From NCBI GenBank assembly GCA_018240325.1, contig JAFEFZ010000246.1, forward strand, positions 1 to 41,269: a stretch of DNA of 41,269 nt, read 5' to 3'. The notes under the pieces are model-generated. The model had not been told where the DNA came from. It worked only from the letters and a program-made list of their open reading frames with translations, and searched no databases. The position numbers and the translations under genes are program-made. The stretch is from Pseudomonadota bacterium (GTDB taxonomy: Bacteria > Pseudomonadota > Gammaproteobacteria > Burkholderiales > Burkholderiaceae_C). How positions within the stretch are numbered: position 1 is the stretch's first letter; the number at the start of each line of letters is the position of its first letter. Shown here piece after piece: positions 26,021 through 35,813 of this stretch.

Positions 26021-27943
26021 TCAGCTGCTCTTGCGCACGCGCAGGTACCACTCGCACAGCAGGCGGACCTGCTTGCCGGTGTAGCCCTTGGCGACCATGC
26101 GGGTGACGAAGTCCTCGTGCTTCTTGGCCTCGTCGGCGCTGGCCTTGGCGTTGAAGCTGATCACCGGCAGCAGCTCCTCGGTGTTGGAGAACATCTTCTT
26201 CTCGATCACCGTGCGCAGCTTCTCGTAGCTGGTCCACACCGGGTTGTTGCCGTGGTTGTTGGCGCGCGCGCGCAGCACGAAGTTGACGATCTCGTTGCGG
26301 AAGTCCTTCGGGTTGGCGATGCCGGCGGGCTTCTCGATCTTCTCGAGCTCGGCGTTCAGCGCGCCGCGGTCGAAGACTTCGCCGGTGTCGGTGTCGCGGT
26401 ACTCGTGGTCCTGGATCCAGTAGTCGGCGTAGGTCACGTAGCGGTCGAAGATGTTCTGGCCGTACTCGCTGTAGCTCTCGAGGTACGCGGTCTGGATCTC
26501 CTTGCCGATGAACTCGGCGTAGCGCGGCGCGAGCTGCTCCTTGATGAAGCCGATGTACTTCTGCTCGAACTCGGGCGCGAACTGCTCGCGCTGGATCTGC
26601 TGCTCGAGCACGTACATCAGGTGCACCGGGTTGGCGGCGACTTCCGTGCTGTCGAAGTTGAACACCTTGCTGATGATCTTGAAGGCGAAGCGCGTGGACA
26701 CGCCGCTCATGCCTTCGTCGACGCCCGCGTAGTCGCGGTACTCCTGGTAGCTCTTGGCGCGCGGGTCGGTGTCCTTCAGGTTCTCGCCGTCGTAGATCAG
26801 CATCTTGCTGAACAGGCTCGAGTTCTCGGGCTCCTTCAGGCGCGTGAGCACCGCGAACTGGGCCATCATCTTCAGCGTGCCGGGCGCGCAGATCGCCTGG
26901 TTCAGCGACGAGTTGCGCAGCAGCTTCTCGTAGATGTGGATCTCTTCCGACACACGCAGGCAGTAGGGCACCTTGACGATGTAGACGCGGTCGAGAAAAG
27001 CCTCGTTGTTCTTGTTGTTGCGGAAGGCCTTCCACTCGCTCTCGTTGCTGTGCGCGAGCACGATGCCGTCGAAGGGGATCGCGCCGAAGCCCTCGGTGCC
27101 CTTGAAGTTGCCCTCCTGGGTCGCCGTCAGCAGCGGGTGCAGCACCTTGATCGGCGCCTTGAACATCTCGACGAATTCGAGCAGGCCCTGGTTGGCCAGG
27201 CACAGCCCGCCGCTGTAGCTGTAGGCGTCGGGGTCGTCCTGCGCGTAGGTCTCGAGCCTGCGGATGTCGACCTTGCCGACCAGCGAGCTGATGTCCTGGT
27301 TGTTCTCGTCGCCCGGCTCGGTCTTGCACACGGCGATCTGCTTCAGGATCGACGGGTAACGCTTGACGACCTTGAAGCGGCGGATGTCGCCGCCGAACTC
27401 TTCGAGGCGCTTGACGGCCCAGGGGCTCAGGATGCGGGTCAGGTAGCGGCGCGCGATGCCGTACTCGCCCTCGAGGATCGGCCCGTCTTCGACGGCATCG
27501 AACAGCCCGAGCGGCGACTCGTTCACCGGCGAGCCCTTGATCGCGTAGAAGGGCACGTCCTGCATCAATTGCTTGAGCCGCTCGGCGATGCTGCTCTTGC
27601 CGCCGCCCACCGGCCCGAGCAGGTACAGGATCTGCTTCTTTTCCTCCAGCCCCTGCGCCGCATGCCGGAAGTAGGACACGACCTGCTCGATCGCGTCCTC
27701 CATGCCGTAGAACTCGGCGAAGGCCGGATAGACCTTGATGATCTTGTTGGCGAAGATGCGCGACAGGCGCGGGTCGTTGCGGGTGTCGATGGTGCGGGGC
27801 TCGCCGATCGCCTTGAGCATGCGCTCGGCGGCGGTGGCATAGGCCAGCGGGTTGCGCTTGCACTCGGCGAGGTAGTCTTCGAGCGAAAGCTCCTCCTCGC
27901 GGGTGCGTTCGAAGCGCGCGGCGTAGTGGCTGATCACGTCCAT
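26021..27943 (-). CDS. prkA: PrkA/YeaG serine protein kinase, AAA+ type
   Basis: This 640-residue protein matches E. coli YeaG in length. The N-terminal part is the AAA+-like PrkA domain with Walker A GPVGGGKSS (110-118). The C-terminal part is the kinase-like PrkA domain. The start ATG 27943 is preceded by AGGAGG at ideal spacing; an in-frame start 18 codons upstream is rejected. It is the first gene of the prkA-yeaH-spoVR operon. Family members phosphorylate proteins on serine and affect stationary-phase and nitrogen-stress physiology; some PrkA proteins also behave as AAA+ proteases. Targets here are unknown. Confidence 0.94.
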   Translation of the reverse strand: MDVISHYAARFERTREEELSLEDYLAECKRNPLAYATAAERMLKAIGEPRTIDTRNDPRLSRIFANKIIKVYPAFAEFYGMEDAIEQVVSYFRHAAQGLEEKKQILYLLGPVGGGKSSIAERLKQLMQDVPFYAIKGSPVNESPLGLFDAVEDGPILEGEYGIARRYLTRILSPWAVKRLEEFGGDIRRFKVVKRYPSILKQIAVCKTEPGDENNQDISSLVGKVDIRRLETYAQDDPDAYSYSGGLCLANQGLLEFVEMFKAPIKVLHPLLTATQEGNFKGTEGFGAIPFDGIVLAHSNESEWKAFRNNKNNEAFLDRVYIVKVPYCLRVSEEIHIYEKLLRNSSLNQAICAPGTLKMMAQFAVLTRLKEPENSSLFSKMLIYDGENLKDTDPRAKSYQEYRDYAGVDEGMSGVSTRFAFKIISKVFNFDSTEVAANPVHLMYVLEQQIQREQFAPEFEQKYIGFIKEQLAPRYAEFIGKEIQTAYLESYSEYGQNIFDRYVTYADYWIQDHEYRDTDTGEVFDRGALNAELEKIEKPAGIANPKDFRNEIVNFVLRARANNHGNNPVWTSYEKLRTVIEKKMFSNTEELLPVISFNAKASADEAKKHEDFVTRMVAKGYTGKQVRLLCEWYLRVRKSS

Positions 27944-28384
27944 GCGGACCTCCTGATCGGACCGTGCCCGCGGGCTTCGATCGCCCGCCTGCGGCACTGG
28001 GAAGTTGTGATGAAGTCCCGGCTCTGTTGCCCGGGCTCCATCAGAGCTTTCCGGTCTGAAGACTCCGCTGCATCAGCGTTGGTTCCTTTTGCGCAGCTTC
28101 GCGCAACCCCGCCTCGCCCATGCACCGATCAGCGCCAGCGTGACGGCCCAATTTGCCAAGCCGCTTGGCCGCACGCACGCCCGACCGATGCGCCCCAAGA
28201 TAACGCACGAGCCCCGCCAACGGCCGACATGGGGACATCCGCGGATCCAACAAGCGTGCCGCAGATCACTGCGTGCACGTTCGGCGCTGCCACGCGCGTT
28301 GGGGATGCGGCTCGGTGCGCAAGCCTGGCGTCATGCGTGCGCACTAGGCTGCGTGCTTCTTCGTTCGCGTCCGGTCGGTCCGCC
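27944..28384. other. Divergent intergenic region between prkA and isocitrate dehydrogenase
   Basis: The 441 nt hold no supported gene. An inverted repeat GCTCTG (28021-28026) with CAGAGC (28042-28047) encloses GCCCGGGC, about 80 nt before the prkA start, and could be an operator or leader hairpin. A smaller stem TTGCGC/GCGCAA lies near 28089. This stretch is slightly less GC-rich than the surrounding genes. I found no convincing sigma-70 or sigma-54 promoter. Confidence 0.4.
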
Positions 28385-29416
28385 ATGAGCCAGCGTCTTC
28401 CTGCCACCCTGATCCCCGGCGACGGCATCGGCCCGGAGATCGTCGACGCCGCGCTGGCCGTGCTCGACGCGCTCGGCGCCCCCTTCGACTGGGACCACCA
28501 GGTGGCCGGGCTGGCCGGGGTGCAGGCTGCCGGCGACCCGCTGCCGCAGGCCGCGCTGGACAGCATCCGCCGCACCCGGCTCGCGCTCAAGGGGCCGCTG
28601 GAGACGCCGTCGGGCGGCGGCTACCGCTCGTCCAACGTGCGGCTGCGCGAGGAGTTCCAGCTCTACGCCAACCTGCGCCCGGTGCGCACGATCGTGCCCG
28701 GCGGGCGCTTCGACAAGATCGACCTGGTCGTCGTGCGCGAGAACCTCGAGGGCCTGTACATCGGCCACGAGCACTACGTGCGCATCGACGACGACCCGCA
28801 CGCGGTCGCGATCGGCACCGGCATCAACACCCGCGCCGGCTGCCGCCGGATCCTGGACTACGCCTTCGCACACGCGATCGCCACCGGCCGCAAGAAGGTG
28901 ACGGTCGTGCACAAGGCCAACATCATGAAGGCGCTGACCGGCATCTTCAAGGAGACGGCCGAGCAACTGCACGAGCAGAAGTACAAGGGCCGCATCGCGA
29001 TGGAGACGGTGATCATCGACGCCTGCGCGATGAAGCTGGTGATCGACCCCTGGCAGTTCGACGTGCTGGTCACGACCAACCTGTTCGGCGATGTGCTGTC
29101 CGACCTGGTCGCCGGCCTGGTCGGCGGGCTCGGGCTGGCGCCGGGCGCCAACATCGGCGCCGACGCGGCGATCTTCGAAGCGGTGCACGGCTCGGCGCCC
29201 GACATCGCCGGCCAGGGCCTCGCCAACCCCACTGCGCTGCTGCTGGCCGCGGCGATGATGCTCGAGCATGTGCAGCGCGGCGACCTGGCGGCGCGGCTGC
29301 GCCAGGCGATCGACGCCACGCTGAACCTGGACGGCGTGCGCACCGGCGACCTCGGCGGGCGCGCGAGCACCGCCGCGTTCACGCAGGCACTGGTCGCGCG
29401 CATCGTCAACGGCTGA
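28385..29416 (+). CDS. NAD-type isocitrate dehydrogenase family protein
   Basis: This 343-residue enzyme of the isocitrate/isopropylmalate dehydrogenase family has the N-terminal PGDGIGPEI motif (residues 11-19). The substrate loop is [20 protein letters not shown] and the segment [14 protein letters not shown] follows. The metal-binding Asp region is [20 protein letters not shown]. The lack of an isopropylmalate-type loop and the short length favour the monomeric-length, mitochondrial-like NAD-isocitrate dehydrogenase, which oxidises isocitrate to 2-oxoglutarate; a homoisocitrate or tartrate activity is possible. Start ATG 28385 gives the expected N-terminus; the Shine-Dalgarno sequence is weak. 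A hairpin terminator follows. Confidence 0.9.
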   Translation: MSQRLPATLIPGDGIGPEIVDAALAVLDALGAPFDWDHQVAGLAGVQAAGDPLPQAALDSIRRTRLALKGPLETPSGGGYRSSNVRLREEFQLYANLRPVRTIVPGGRFDKIDLVVVRENLEGLYIGHEHYVRIDDDPHAVAIGTGINTRAGCRRILDYAFAHAIATGRKKVTVVHKANIMKALTGIFKETAEQLHEQKYKGRIAMETVIIDACAMKLVIDPWQFDVLVTTNLFGDVLSDLVAGLVGGLGLAPGANIGADAAIFEAVHGSAPDIAGQGLANPTALLLAAAMMLEHVQRGDLAARLRQAIDATLNLDGVRTGDLGGRASTAAFTQALVARIVNG

Positions 29417-29424
29417 AGCCGCGC

Positions 29425-29449
29425 CGCGGGCGCCCGGCCGCCCGCGTTT
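29425..29449 (+). terminator. Terminator of the isocitrate dehydrogenase gene
   Basis: A perfect 8-bp stem, CGCGGGCG at 29425-29432 with CGCCCGCG at 29439-29446 and loop CCCGGC, is followed by TTT. It starts 8 nt after the stop codon and faces the convergent parB gene. Confidence 0.6.
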
Positions 29450-29505
29450 CGATCGGCTTCGGCGGGCAGAAGGGCCAGGAATGGCCCGTGCCCCGGGCGG
29501 TGGCG

Positions 29506-30414
29506 TCAGCGCTCAGCGATGCCGAGCTTGTCGAGCAGGCCGTTCAGCTCGTCGAGCGAGCCGAAGGCGATCGCGATCTCGCCCTGCTCGCCGCGCTGCG
29601 TCTTGCGGTGCACGCGGATCTCGACCGCCGCAGCCAGCAGGTCGGCCAGCCGCTCTTCGAGCCGCACCAGGTCGCGCGGCTTGTCCTGCTTGACGCGCAG
29701 CAGCGGCGACTGGCGGCCGTTGCCGGTCTGCACGCGCGCGACGAGCTTCTCGGCGTCGCGCACCGACAGCTTGCGCGCGACGATCTCGTTGGCCGACAGG
29801 ATCTGCTGCGCGTTGTCCAGCGGCAGCAGCGCGCGCGCATGGCCCATGTCCAGGTCGCCGGCCATCAGCATCTGCTGCACCGGCGCCGCCAGGTTCAGCA
29901 GCCGCAGCAGGTTGCTGGCCGCGCTGCGCGAGCGCCCCACCGCTGCCGCGGCCTGCTCGTGCGTCAGCTTGAACTCGCTGACCAGGCGCTGCAGGCCCTG
30001 CGCCTCTTCGAGCGGATTCAGGTCCTCGCGCTGGATGTTCTCGATCAGCGCCATCACCGCGGCGGCCTCGTCGGGCACCTCACGCACCAGCACCGGCACT
30101 TCGTCCAGCCCGGCCAGCTTGGCGGCCCGCACCCGGCGCTCGCCGGCGATGATCTCGTAGCCCGGCGCCGCGCCCGGGCCCGTACCGGCCAGCGGGCGCA
30201 CCAGCACCGGCTGCATCACCCCCTGGCTCTTGATGCTTTCGGCCAGCTCGTACAGCGCACCCTCGTCCATGCGCGTGCGCGGCTGGTAGCGGCCGGCCTG
30301 CAGCTGCGCGAGGCGAAGCGTGGCCGGTGCCTGCCCGGCCGGCGGCTCGCTGACCTTCGGGCCGAGCAGCGCCTCGAGGCCGAGGCCCAGGCCCTTGGGT
30401 TTCTTGGTTGCCAT
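29506..30414 (-). CDS. parB: Chromosome-partitioning protein ParB
   Basis: This 302-residue ParB binds parS sites, loads as a CTP-dependent clamp and guides origin segregation together with ParA. The N-terminal CTPase domain contains the [12 protein letters not shown] motif (C-box), followed by [14 protein letters not shown]. The helix-turn-helix ([21 protein letters not shown]) and the C-terminal dimerisation domain follow. The start ATG 30414 gives the usual basic N-terminus ([18 protein letters not shown]). Unlike most bacteria, where parB directly follows parA, argC lies between them on the opposite strand, so parB here needs its own promoter within 93 nt of divergent spacer. Two parS sequences lie 2.8 and 3.7 kb upstream. 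Confidence 0.96.
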   Translation of the reverse strand: MATKKPKGLGLGLEALLGPKVSEPPAGQAPATLRLAQLQAGRYQPRTRMDEGALYELAESIKSQGVMQPVLVRPLAGTGPGAAPGYEIIAGERRVRAAKLAGLDEVPVLVREVPDEAAAVMALIENIQREDLNPLEEAQGLQRLVSEFKLTHEQAAAAVGRSRSAASNLLRLLNLAAPVQQMLMAGDLDMGHARALLPLDNAQQILSANEIVARKLSVRDAEKLVARVQTGNGRQSPLLRVKQDKPRDLVRLEERLADLLAAAVEIRVHRKTQRGEQGEIAIAFGSLDELNGLLDKLGIAER

Positions 30415-30507
30415 GCACCGATTGTCGGCGATCGATCCCCGCGCCGGCCGCCCGCCGGGCGCGCATGCCGTATGCTGGCGGCGCGCGTGCGGGAGGGCGC
30501 GGGAACC

Positions 30508-31455
30508 ATGAAACCGAAGGTCTACGTCGACGGCCAGGAAGGCACCACCGGGCTGCAGATCCACGCGATGCTGGCCGGCCGCGACGATCTCGAGATCCTG
30601 AGCATCGACCCGGCACGCCGCAAAGACGCCGGCGAGCGCGCGCGGCTGCTGAACGCCGCCGACGTGGCCTTCCTGTGTCTGCCCGACGATGCGGCGCGCG
30701 AGGCCGCGGCGATGGTGCACGATCCGCGCACCTGCCTGATCGATGCCAGCACCGCGCACCGAACCGCGCCCGACTGGGTGTTCGGCATGCCCGAGCTGGC
30801 GCCGGGGCAGCGCGAACGCATCCGCGCCGCACGGCGCATCAGCAACCCCGGCTGCCACGCGAGCGCCTTCATCCTGCTGCTGCGGCCGCTGGTCGATGCC
30901 GGGCTGGTGCCGGCGGCGCTGCCGGTTTCGGCCACGTCGATCACCGGCTACTCGGGCGGCGGGCGCAAGATGATCGAGCAGTACGAACACGGCGGCGATC
31001 CGCTGCTGCTGGCGCCGCGGCCCTACGGGCTGACGCTGAAGCACAAGCATCTGCCGGAGATGATGGCGCACACGGGGCTGACGCGGCCGCCGATGTTCCT
31101 GCCGGTGGTCGGCAACTTCTACAAGGGGCTGGCGGTGGCGGTGCCGCTGCACTTCAGCCAGCTCGCCGCCGGCTGCGACGGCGCGGCGCTGCAGCACGCG
31201 TTGGCGCAGCGCTACGCCGGCGAGCGCTTCGTCGCCGTGAAGCCGCTGGGCGACCCGCAAGGGCTGCAGGCGGCGGGCGGCTTCTTCGACGTGACGGCCG
31301 ACAACGACACCAACCGCGCCGACCTGTTCGTGTTTGCCAACGACGAGCAGGCGCTGCTCGTGGCGCGTCTGGACAACCTCGGCAAAGGCGCCAGCGGATC
31401 GGCCGTGCAGGTGATGAACGTGCACCTCGGCATCGACGAGGCGCGCGGGCTGTAG
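30508..31455 (+). CDS. argC: N-acetyl-gamma-glutamyl-phosphate reductase, type 2
   Basis: This 315-residue enzyme of arginine biosynthesis reduces N-acetylglutamyl phosphate to the semialdehyde with NADPH. The short length and N-terminal [12 protein letters not shown] motif (residues 8-19) mark the type-2 ArgC family. Catalytic Cys116 sits in SNPGCHAS, and the downstream segments [15 protein letters not shown] and LKHKHLPEM are characteristic. The start ATG 30508 has GGAGG 11 nt upstream and GGGAACC right before it. It stands alone on the plus strand between leftward parA and parB, an unusual position for an arginine gene. No other arg gene is in the window. Confidence 0.94.
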   Translation: MKPKVYVDGQEGTTGLQIHAMLAGRDDLEILSIDPARRKDAGERARLLNAADVAFLCLPDDAAREAAAMVHDPRTCLIDASTAHRTAPDWVFGMPELAPGQRERIRAARRISNPGCHASAFILLLRPLVDAGLVPAALPVSATSITGYSGGGRKMIEQYEHGGDPLLLAPRPYGLTLKHKHLPEMMAHTGLTRPPMFLPVVGNFYKGLAVAVPLHFSQLAAGCDGAALQHALAQRYAGERFVAVKPLGDPQGLQAAGGFFDVTADNDTNRADLFVFANDEQALLVARLDNLGKGASGSAVQVMNVHLGIDEARGL

Positions 31456-31804
31456 CTGCCGGCCGGGTGGCCGCCGCCGGCAAGGTCTGCGGCCGGTATT
31501 CCGAAGTGCTCATATCTGCACGCGATGCATGGATGTGAGCGTGCGCTTCCTATTTCGGCGGACAGGCGGCAGCCGCTGACGGCGGCGCCCACTGCGGCTT
31601 CGCCGCGGCCGGCGTGATTGGGGCCCCCGGGTCCGCAGCGTCGCGATCCGGGCTCCGCCCGCCAGACGGGGAAAGACCCGATGACGGCCGGTTGCGCAGC
31701 GGGCGCGGCGGAATGCTGCTCAGGCTCGAGGAAGCGCCGGGCCGCCCGAGTTTCTTGATCCGCACGGGGGGGCGGGCTGGGCGCAGCCCCGCCCTGGGGC
31801 GCTC
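31456..31804. other. 349-nt gap between convergent argC and parA ends
   Basis: No credible gene is seen. A 7-bp perfect stem TGCCGGC/GCCGGCA (31457-31463 with 31476-31482) lies just after the argC stop and may end its transcript despite lacking a T run. A second hairpin near 31770-31794 follows parA. The short leftward open frame at 31550-31765 is arginine/proline/serine-rich with no start signal and looks non-coding. Confidence 0.4.
31770..31794 (-). terminator. Possible hairpin terminator downstream of parA
   Basis: GGGCGGGCTG (31770-31779) pairs with CAGCCCCGCCC (31784-31794) with one bulged base and loop GGCG. It begins about 10 nt after the parA stop on the minus strand. No U tract follows, so the call rests on position and stem strength only. 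Confidence 0.35.
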
Positions 31805-32617
31805 TCAGCCGGGGACGTGCGGCAGGCTCGGCTCCGATGTTGCCGCCGAGCCAGTGGCGCCGACCCGTTGCAGCAACTCGCGCGCGAAGGCGACGAAGGC
31901 CTGCGCGCCCTTCGACGCCGGGTCGAAGACCACGCCCGGCTGGCCGTAGCTGGGCGCCTCGGCCAGGCGCACGTTGCGCGGAATCACGGTGTCGAAGACC
32001 TTGTCGCCGAAGTGCGCCTTCAGTTGCTCGCTGACCTGGTTCTGCAACGTGATGCGCGCGTCGTACATCACCCGCAGCAGGCCGCTGACCTGCAGCTCGC
32101 GGTTCAGGTTGCCGTGCACCTGCTTGATCGTGTTGACCAGGTCCGACAGCCCCTCGAGCGCGAAGTACTCGCACTGCATCGGCACGATGACGCCCTGGGC
32201 GCAGCACAGGCCGTTCAGCGTGAGCAGGCTCAGGGACGGCGGGCAGTCGATCAGCACGAAGTCGTAGTCGGCCGCCGCCGACACCGCGTCGCGCAGGCGC
32301 TGCTCGCGCCGCTCGAGCGAGACCAGTTCGATCTCGGCGCCGGCCAACTCGCGGTTGGCGCCGAGCACGTCGAAACCGCCGCTGGCACAGCGCACGCGCG
32401 CTTCGGCGATACCGGCGGATCCGAGCAGCACGTCGTAGACCGACAGGGCGAGCGAGCGCTTGTCGATGCCCGAACCCATCGTGGCATTGCCTTGCGGATC
32501 GAGATCGATGACCAGCACACGCTGGCCGAGTTGGGCAAGGCCGGCGGCGAGGTTCAGGGTCGTCGTCGTCTTGCCGACGCCGCCTTTCTGGTTGGCGATG
32601 CAGAAGATTCGGGGCAT
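31805..32617 (-). CDS. parA: Chromosome-partitioning ATPase ParA (Soj)
   Basis: This 270-residue ParA/Soj has the deviant Walker A motif KGGVGKTTT at residues 11-19, the A' motif VLIDLDPQGNATMGSG, and the Walker B-like DFVLIDCPPSLSLLTLNGL. It is an ATP-dependent DNA-binding switch that forms gradients on the nucleoid and moves ParB-parS complexes. There is no N-terminal helix-turn-helix extension, so it is the chromosomal, non-autoregulatory type. The start ATG 32617 gives the standard N-terminus. It belongs to the mnmG-rsmG-parA-parB block but is separated from rsmG by a 509-nt non-coding stretch and from parB by argC. Confidence 0.96.
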   Translation of the reverse strand: MPRIFCIANQKGGVGKTTTTLNLAAGLAQLGQRVLVIDLDPQGNATMGSGIDKRSLALSVYDVLLGSAGIAEARVRCASGGFDVLGANRELAGAEIELVSLERREQRLRDAVSAAADYDFVLIDCPPSLSLLTLNGLCCAQGVIVPMQCEYFALEGLSDLVNTIKQVHGNLNRELQVSGLLRVMYDARITLQNQVSEQLKAHFGDKVFDTVIPRNVRLAEAPSYGQPGVVFDPASKGAQAFVAFARELLQRVGATGSAATSEPSLPHVPG

Positions 32618-33126
32618 GGGGGGTCTCGCCGCCGGCGGCGGGCTGCTGAGTGAAGGCCATCAACGCGGGCCCGGCGCGCACCCTGCGCGTGCAGGGCAGT
32701 CAGGCAGGGAGAGGCGGCACTTTCGCATCCAGCCAAGCGCGCGCTGGCGCGGCGGACCGCGTGTTGCGAGCGTACCCCAGTTCGGCAGCCTCATCGGCCA
32801 GGGCCGGGCCAGCTTGACGGATTTCACCGCGGGCAGGTGCGGGTCGAGGCTTCCCCGGTGGCTGGAGGATTCGGCCGGAGAACGATCGTTGCCGTGGACA
32901 CGAGGAGGCCGTTGAGCGCTCCCGTGGATCCAGGCGCGCGCTCCTGACGACGGCGATCCGGATGACCGGCTTGGCCGCAGCGGGGGTGCGGCGAACATCG
33001 GCGACGACGGGCGGGCGAATGGATGGATGGCGCGCGGCCTCCGGCGGGTCGACGCTGCTGCTGCCGGAAGCGCGGGCATCGACGGACCCAGACGGTTTCC
33101 AGGAACGGCTTGCCGCCGATCCACTT
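32618..33126. other. 509-nt gap between rsmG and parA
   Basis: No gene is supported; open frames here are arginine/serine/proline-rich and lack ribosome-binding sites. A 10-bp perfect palindrome AACGATCGTT lies at 32881-32890. In many relatives rsmG and parA are adjacent or separated by one small gene, so this may be a decayed gene remnant or a regulatory region supplying parA with its own promoter. Confidence 0.4.
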
Positions 33127-33798
33127 TCAGAGCTGCTCGCGCCGAGGCCGCATCCAGACGAGGCAGCGGCTGGCGTCGAGTTGCGGTACCTGCAGTTGTT
33201 CCACGTGAAACACGTCGATCGTGGCCGGCAGCGCTGAAATCTCCTGGTGCGGCACCCGCCCCTTCATCGCCAGCCAGCAACCGTCGGCCGCCAGCAGCCC
33301 GGCCGTGAGCGCGACGAACTCGGGCAAGGCGGCAAAGGCGCGGCTGACGATCAGGTCGAAGGGGGCGGCTCGCAACGCCTCGACGCGGGCATGTTCGGCG
33401 TGCAGCCGACGCAAGCCCAGTTCAGCCGCCACCTGCCGAACGAAGCCGGCCTTCTTGGCCACCGCATCGACGCAGGTGATCGACCATTCGGGCCGCAGCA
33501 CCGCCCATGCGGCGCCCGGCAGGCCCGCGCCGCTGCCGACATCGAGCACCCGCAACTCGTTCCGGCCGCAACGGCGATCAATGGCCGGCAGCGCGGCCAG
33601 GCAGTCGAGCAGGTGGCCCACGACCATCTGCTGCGGGTCTCGTACCGCCGTCAGGTTGATCCATCGGTTCCAGGCGATGATCAGGTCGAGATAGGCCAGC
33701 AGTTGCTGCTCCTGCTTCGCGTCGGCGCTCAAACTCAGTTGCCGCAGGCCGGCTCGCAGCCGCGGCAACCGTGGGTCCGTTAAGGCTGTATCGGTCAC
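33127..33798 (-). CDS. rsmG: 16S rRNA (guanine-527 N7) methyltransferase RsmG (GidB)
   Basis: This 223-residue Rossmann-fold methyltransferase modifies G527 of 16S rRNA; loss in other bacteria gives low-level streptomycin resistance. The S-adenosylmethionine-binding motif [12 protein letters not shown] lies at residues 84-95, preceded by the [13 protein letters not shown] segment. Translation starts at GTG 33798, which overlaps the mnmG stop codon TGA (33797-33795) in the arrangement GTGA, so the two are translationally coupled. Near its 3' end the gene contains an exact parS sequence at 33197-33212, encoding the residues FHVE. Confidence 0.95.
   Translation of the reverse strand: MTDTALTDPRLPRLRAGLRQLSLSADAKQEQQLLAYLDLIIAWNRWINLTAVRDPQQMVVGHLLDCLAALPAIDRRCGRNELRVLDVGSGAGLPGAAWAVLRPEWSITCVDAVAKKAGFVRQVAAELGLRRLHAEHARVEALRAAPFDLIVSRAFAALPEFVALTAGLLAADGCWLAMKGRVPHQEISALPATIDVFHVEQLQVPQLDASRCLVWMRPRREQL
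33197..33212. promoter_or_regulatory. parS site 1 (inside rsmG)
   Basis: The sequence TGTTCCACGTGAAACA matches the conserved 16-bp parS pattern TGTTNCACGTGAAACA at every defined position. It lies within the coding sequence of rsmG, 580 nt upstream of the parA start. parS sites near mnmG/rsmG/parAB are usual in bacteria with origin-proximal par loci. Confidence 0.93.
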
Positions 33799-35753
33799 GC
33801 GATGCCCGGCAGCGGCGCCCCCGCCGCGACCGGGAGACGCCGCTTCTTCAGGTGAACCAGCAGCAGCGAAATCGCCGCCGGCGTCACGCCCGACAACCTG
33901 GCCGCCTCGCCCAGCGTGCGCGGCTGGTGGCGGGCCAGCGTCTGCCGTACCTCGAACGAAAGTGCACCGACCTGTGCGTAGTCCAGGTCGGCCGGCAGCG
34001 GCAGCGCCGCAAGATGAGCGGCGCGCTGGACATCTTCGACCTGCTTGTCGATGTAGCCCGCGTATTTGACCGCGATCTCCGCTTGTTCGATCACCGCCGC
34101 TGCCAGTTCGGGGCCGAGCGCACCGGCCAGCGTTTCACGTGAAACAAGCTGCTCCGGCGAAGCAATGCGCTGCACCGCCGCCAACGCGTCGTGGTCTACG
34201 CCGGGCCGGCGCAACAGGTCGGCCAGCCGATACTCGCGCTCGAGTGCCTTGCCCAGCAGCCGCTCGGCATCCGCCGCCGGCAGGCGGCCCGGGTGGATCC
34301 AGGTCGTGCGCAGCCGCTGCAGCTCGGCCTCGATCGCGTCGCGCTTGCGGTTGAACGCATCCCAGCGGGCATCATCGACCAGGCCGAGACTGCGGCCGAT
34401 CTCGGTCAGCCGCAGGTCGGCGTTGTCTTCGCGCAGCTGCAGCCGGTACTCGGCACGGCTGGTGAACATGCGGTAGGGCTCGGTCACCCCCTTGCTGATC
34501 AGGTCGTCGACCAGCACCCCCAGGTAGGCCTGGTCGCGCCGCGGCACGAAGGGTTCGCGCTCCTGCACCTGCAGCGCCGCGTTGATGCCGGCGTGCAGGC
34601 CTTGCGCTGCCGCTTCCTCGTAGCCGGTGGTGCCGTTGATCTGGCCAGCGAAGAACAGGCCCGGGATCTGCCGCGTCTCGAAGCTCGGCCGCAGCGCGCG
34701 CGGGTCGAAGTAGTCGTACTCGATCGCATAGCCCGGCCGCAGGATGTCGGCCTGCTCCAGCCCGGCCATCGACCGCACCGCCGCCAGCTGGATGTCGAAG
34801 GGCAGCGAGGTCGAGATCCCGTTCGGGTAGATCTCGTGCGTATCCAAGCCCTCGGGCTCGAGGAAGATCTGGTGCGAAGCCTTGTCGGCGAAGCGGTTGA
34901 CTTTGTCCTCGATGCTCGGGCAATAGCGCGGCCCAGTGCCCTCGATCACGCCGGTGAACATCGGGCTGCGGTCGAAGCCGGAACGGATGATCGCGTGGGT
35001 GCGCTCGTTGGTATGGGTGATCCAGCAGGGCAGCTGGCGCGGATGCTGGCCCGGATGGCCGATGAAGCTGAACACCGGCACCGGATCGGCATCGCCGTGC
35101 TGCTCGGCCATGCGGCTGAAATCGACGCTGCGGCCGTCGAGCCTGGGCGGCGTGCCCGTCTTCAGGCGGCCCTGCGGCAGCCGCAACTCCCTCAGCCGCG
35201 CCGCCAGGGTCGCCGCCGACGGGTCGCCCGAGCGCCCGGCGCTGTAGTGCTGCAACCCCACGTGCACCCGGCCATCCAGGAAGGTCCCCGCAGTCAGGAT
35301 CACGGCACGCGCCCGGAAGCGGATGCCGAGTTGCGTGACCACCCCCGCGACGCGGCCGCCCTCCAGCATCACATCGTCGACCGCCTGCTGGAACAGGCTC
35401 AGCCGCGGCTGGTTCTCGAGCCGGCGCCGGATCGCGCCGCGGTACAGCACCCGGTCGGCCTGCGCGCGCGTCGCACGCACGGCCGGACCCTTGCTGCCGT
35501 TGAGGATGCGGAACTGGATGCCGGCCTCGTCGGCGGCGGCGGCCATCGCACCGCCGAGCGCGTCGACCTCCTTGACCAGATGCCCCTTGCCGATGCCGCC
35601 GATCGACGGGTTGCAGCTCATCTGCCCCAGCGTCTCGAGGCTGTGGGTCAGCAGCAGCGTCGCGCAGCCCATGCGCGCGGCCGCCAGCGCCGCCTCGGTG
35701 CCGGCGTGGCCGCCGCCGACGACGATGACGTCGAAATCCTTCGGGTAGTCCAT
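33795..35753 (-). CDS. mnmG: tRNA uridine-34 modification enzyme MnmG (GidA)
   Basis: This 652-residue FAD-dependent enzyme works with MnmE to install the carboxymethylaminomethyl group at wobble U34 of several tRNAs. The N-terminal dinucleotide-binding motif is [12 protein letters not shown] (residues 11-22); the following segments [17 protein letters not shown] and the late [18 protein letters not shown] are MnmG signatures. Start: ATG 35753 gives the family N-terminus [15 protein letters not shown]; an in-frame start at 35786 would add 11 residues. It overlaps rsmG at its 3' end. A near-perfect parS sequence lies within it. The ABC exporter gene ends 60 nt upstream on the same strand. Confidence 0.96.
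   Translation of the reverse strand: MDYPKDFDVIVVGGGHAGTEAALAAARMGCATLLLTHSLETLGQMSCNPSIGGIGKGHLVKEVDALGGAMAAAADEAGIQFRILNGSKGPAVRATRAQADRVLYRGAIRRRLENQPRLSLFQQAVDDVMLEGGRVAGVVTQLGIRFRARAVILTAGTFLDGRVHVGLQHYSAGRSGDPSAATLAARLRELRLPQGRLKTGTPPRLDGRSVDFSRMAEQHGDADPVPVFSFIGHPGQHPRQLPCWITHTNERTHAIIRSGFDRSPMFTGVIEGTGPRYCPSIEDKVNRFADKASHQIFLEPEGLDTHEIYPNGISTSLPFDIQLAAVRSMAGLEQADILRPGYAIEYDYFDPRALRPSFETRQIPGLFFAGQINGTTGYEEAAAQGLHAGINAALQVQEREPFVPRRDQAYLGVLVDDLISKGVTEPYRMFTSRAEYRLQLREDNADLRLTEIGRSLGLVDDARWDAFNRKRDAIEAELQRLRTTWIHPGRLPAADAERLLGKALEREYRLADLLRRPGVDHDALAAVQRIASPEQLVSRETLAGALGPELAAAVIEQAEIAVKYAGYIDKQVEDVQRAAHLAALPLPADLDYAQVGALSFEVRQTLARHQPRTLGEAARLSGVTPAAISLLLVHLKKRRLPVAAGAPLPGIA
34131..34146. 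promoter_or_regulatory. parS site 2 (inside mnmG, one mismatch)
   Basis: CGTTTCACGTGAAACA differs from the parS consensus TGTTNCACGTGAAACA only at the first base. It is inside the mnmG coding sequence, 919 bp from site 1. Other CACGTG hexamers in the window lack the flanking TGTT/AACA and are not parS. Confidence 0.85.
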
Positions 35754-35813
35754 TCCAAATTCCGCATGGCGGGATCCAGTCGTCACCGACCCTGTCCCAC
35801 ACGCACCGGAATT

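Noticed and set aside
27990-28012. Sigma-54-like GGCAC...TTGT element upstream of prkA
   Set aside because: It points away from prkA, the spacing is off and the conserved GC of the -12 element is missing.
31550-31765. Leftward open frame of 71 codons between argC and parA
   Set aside because: It has no ribosome-binding site, a low-complexity Arg/Pro/Ser composition and no motif.
32660-33280. Leftward open frame of 206 codons between rsmG and parA
   Set aside because: It overlaps the rsmG coding end in another frame, is compositionally unlike the neighbouring proteins and shows no recognisable domain.
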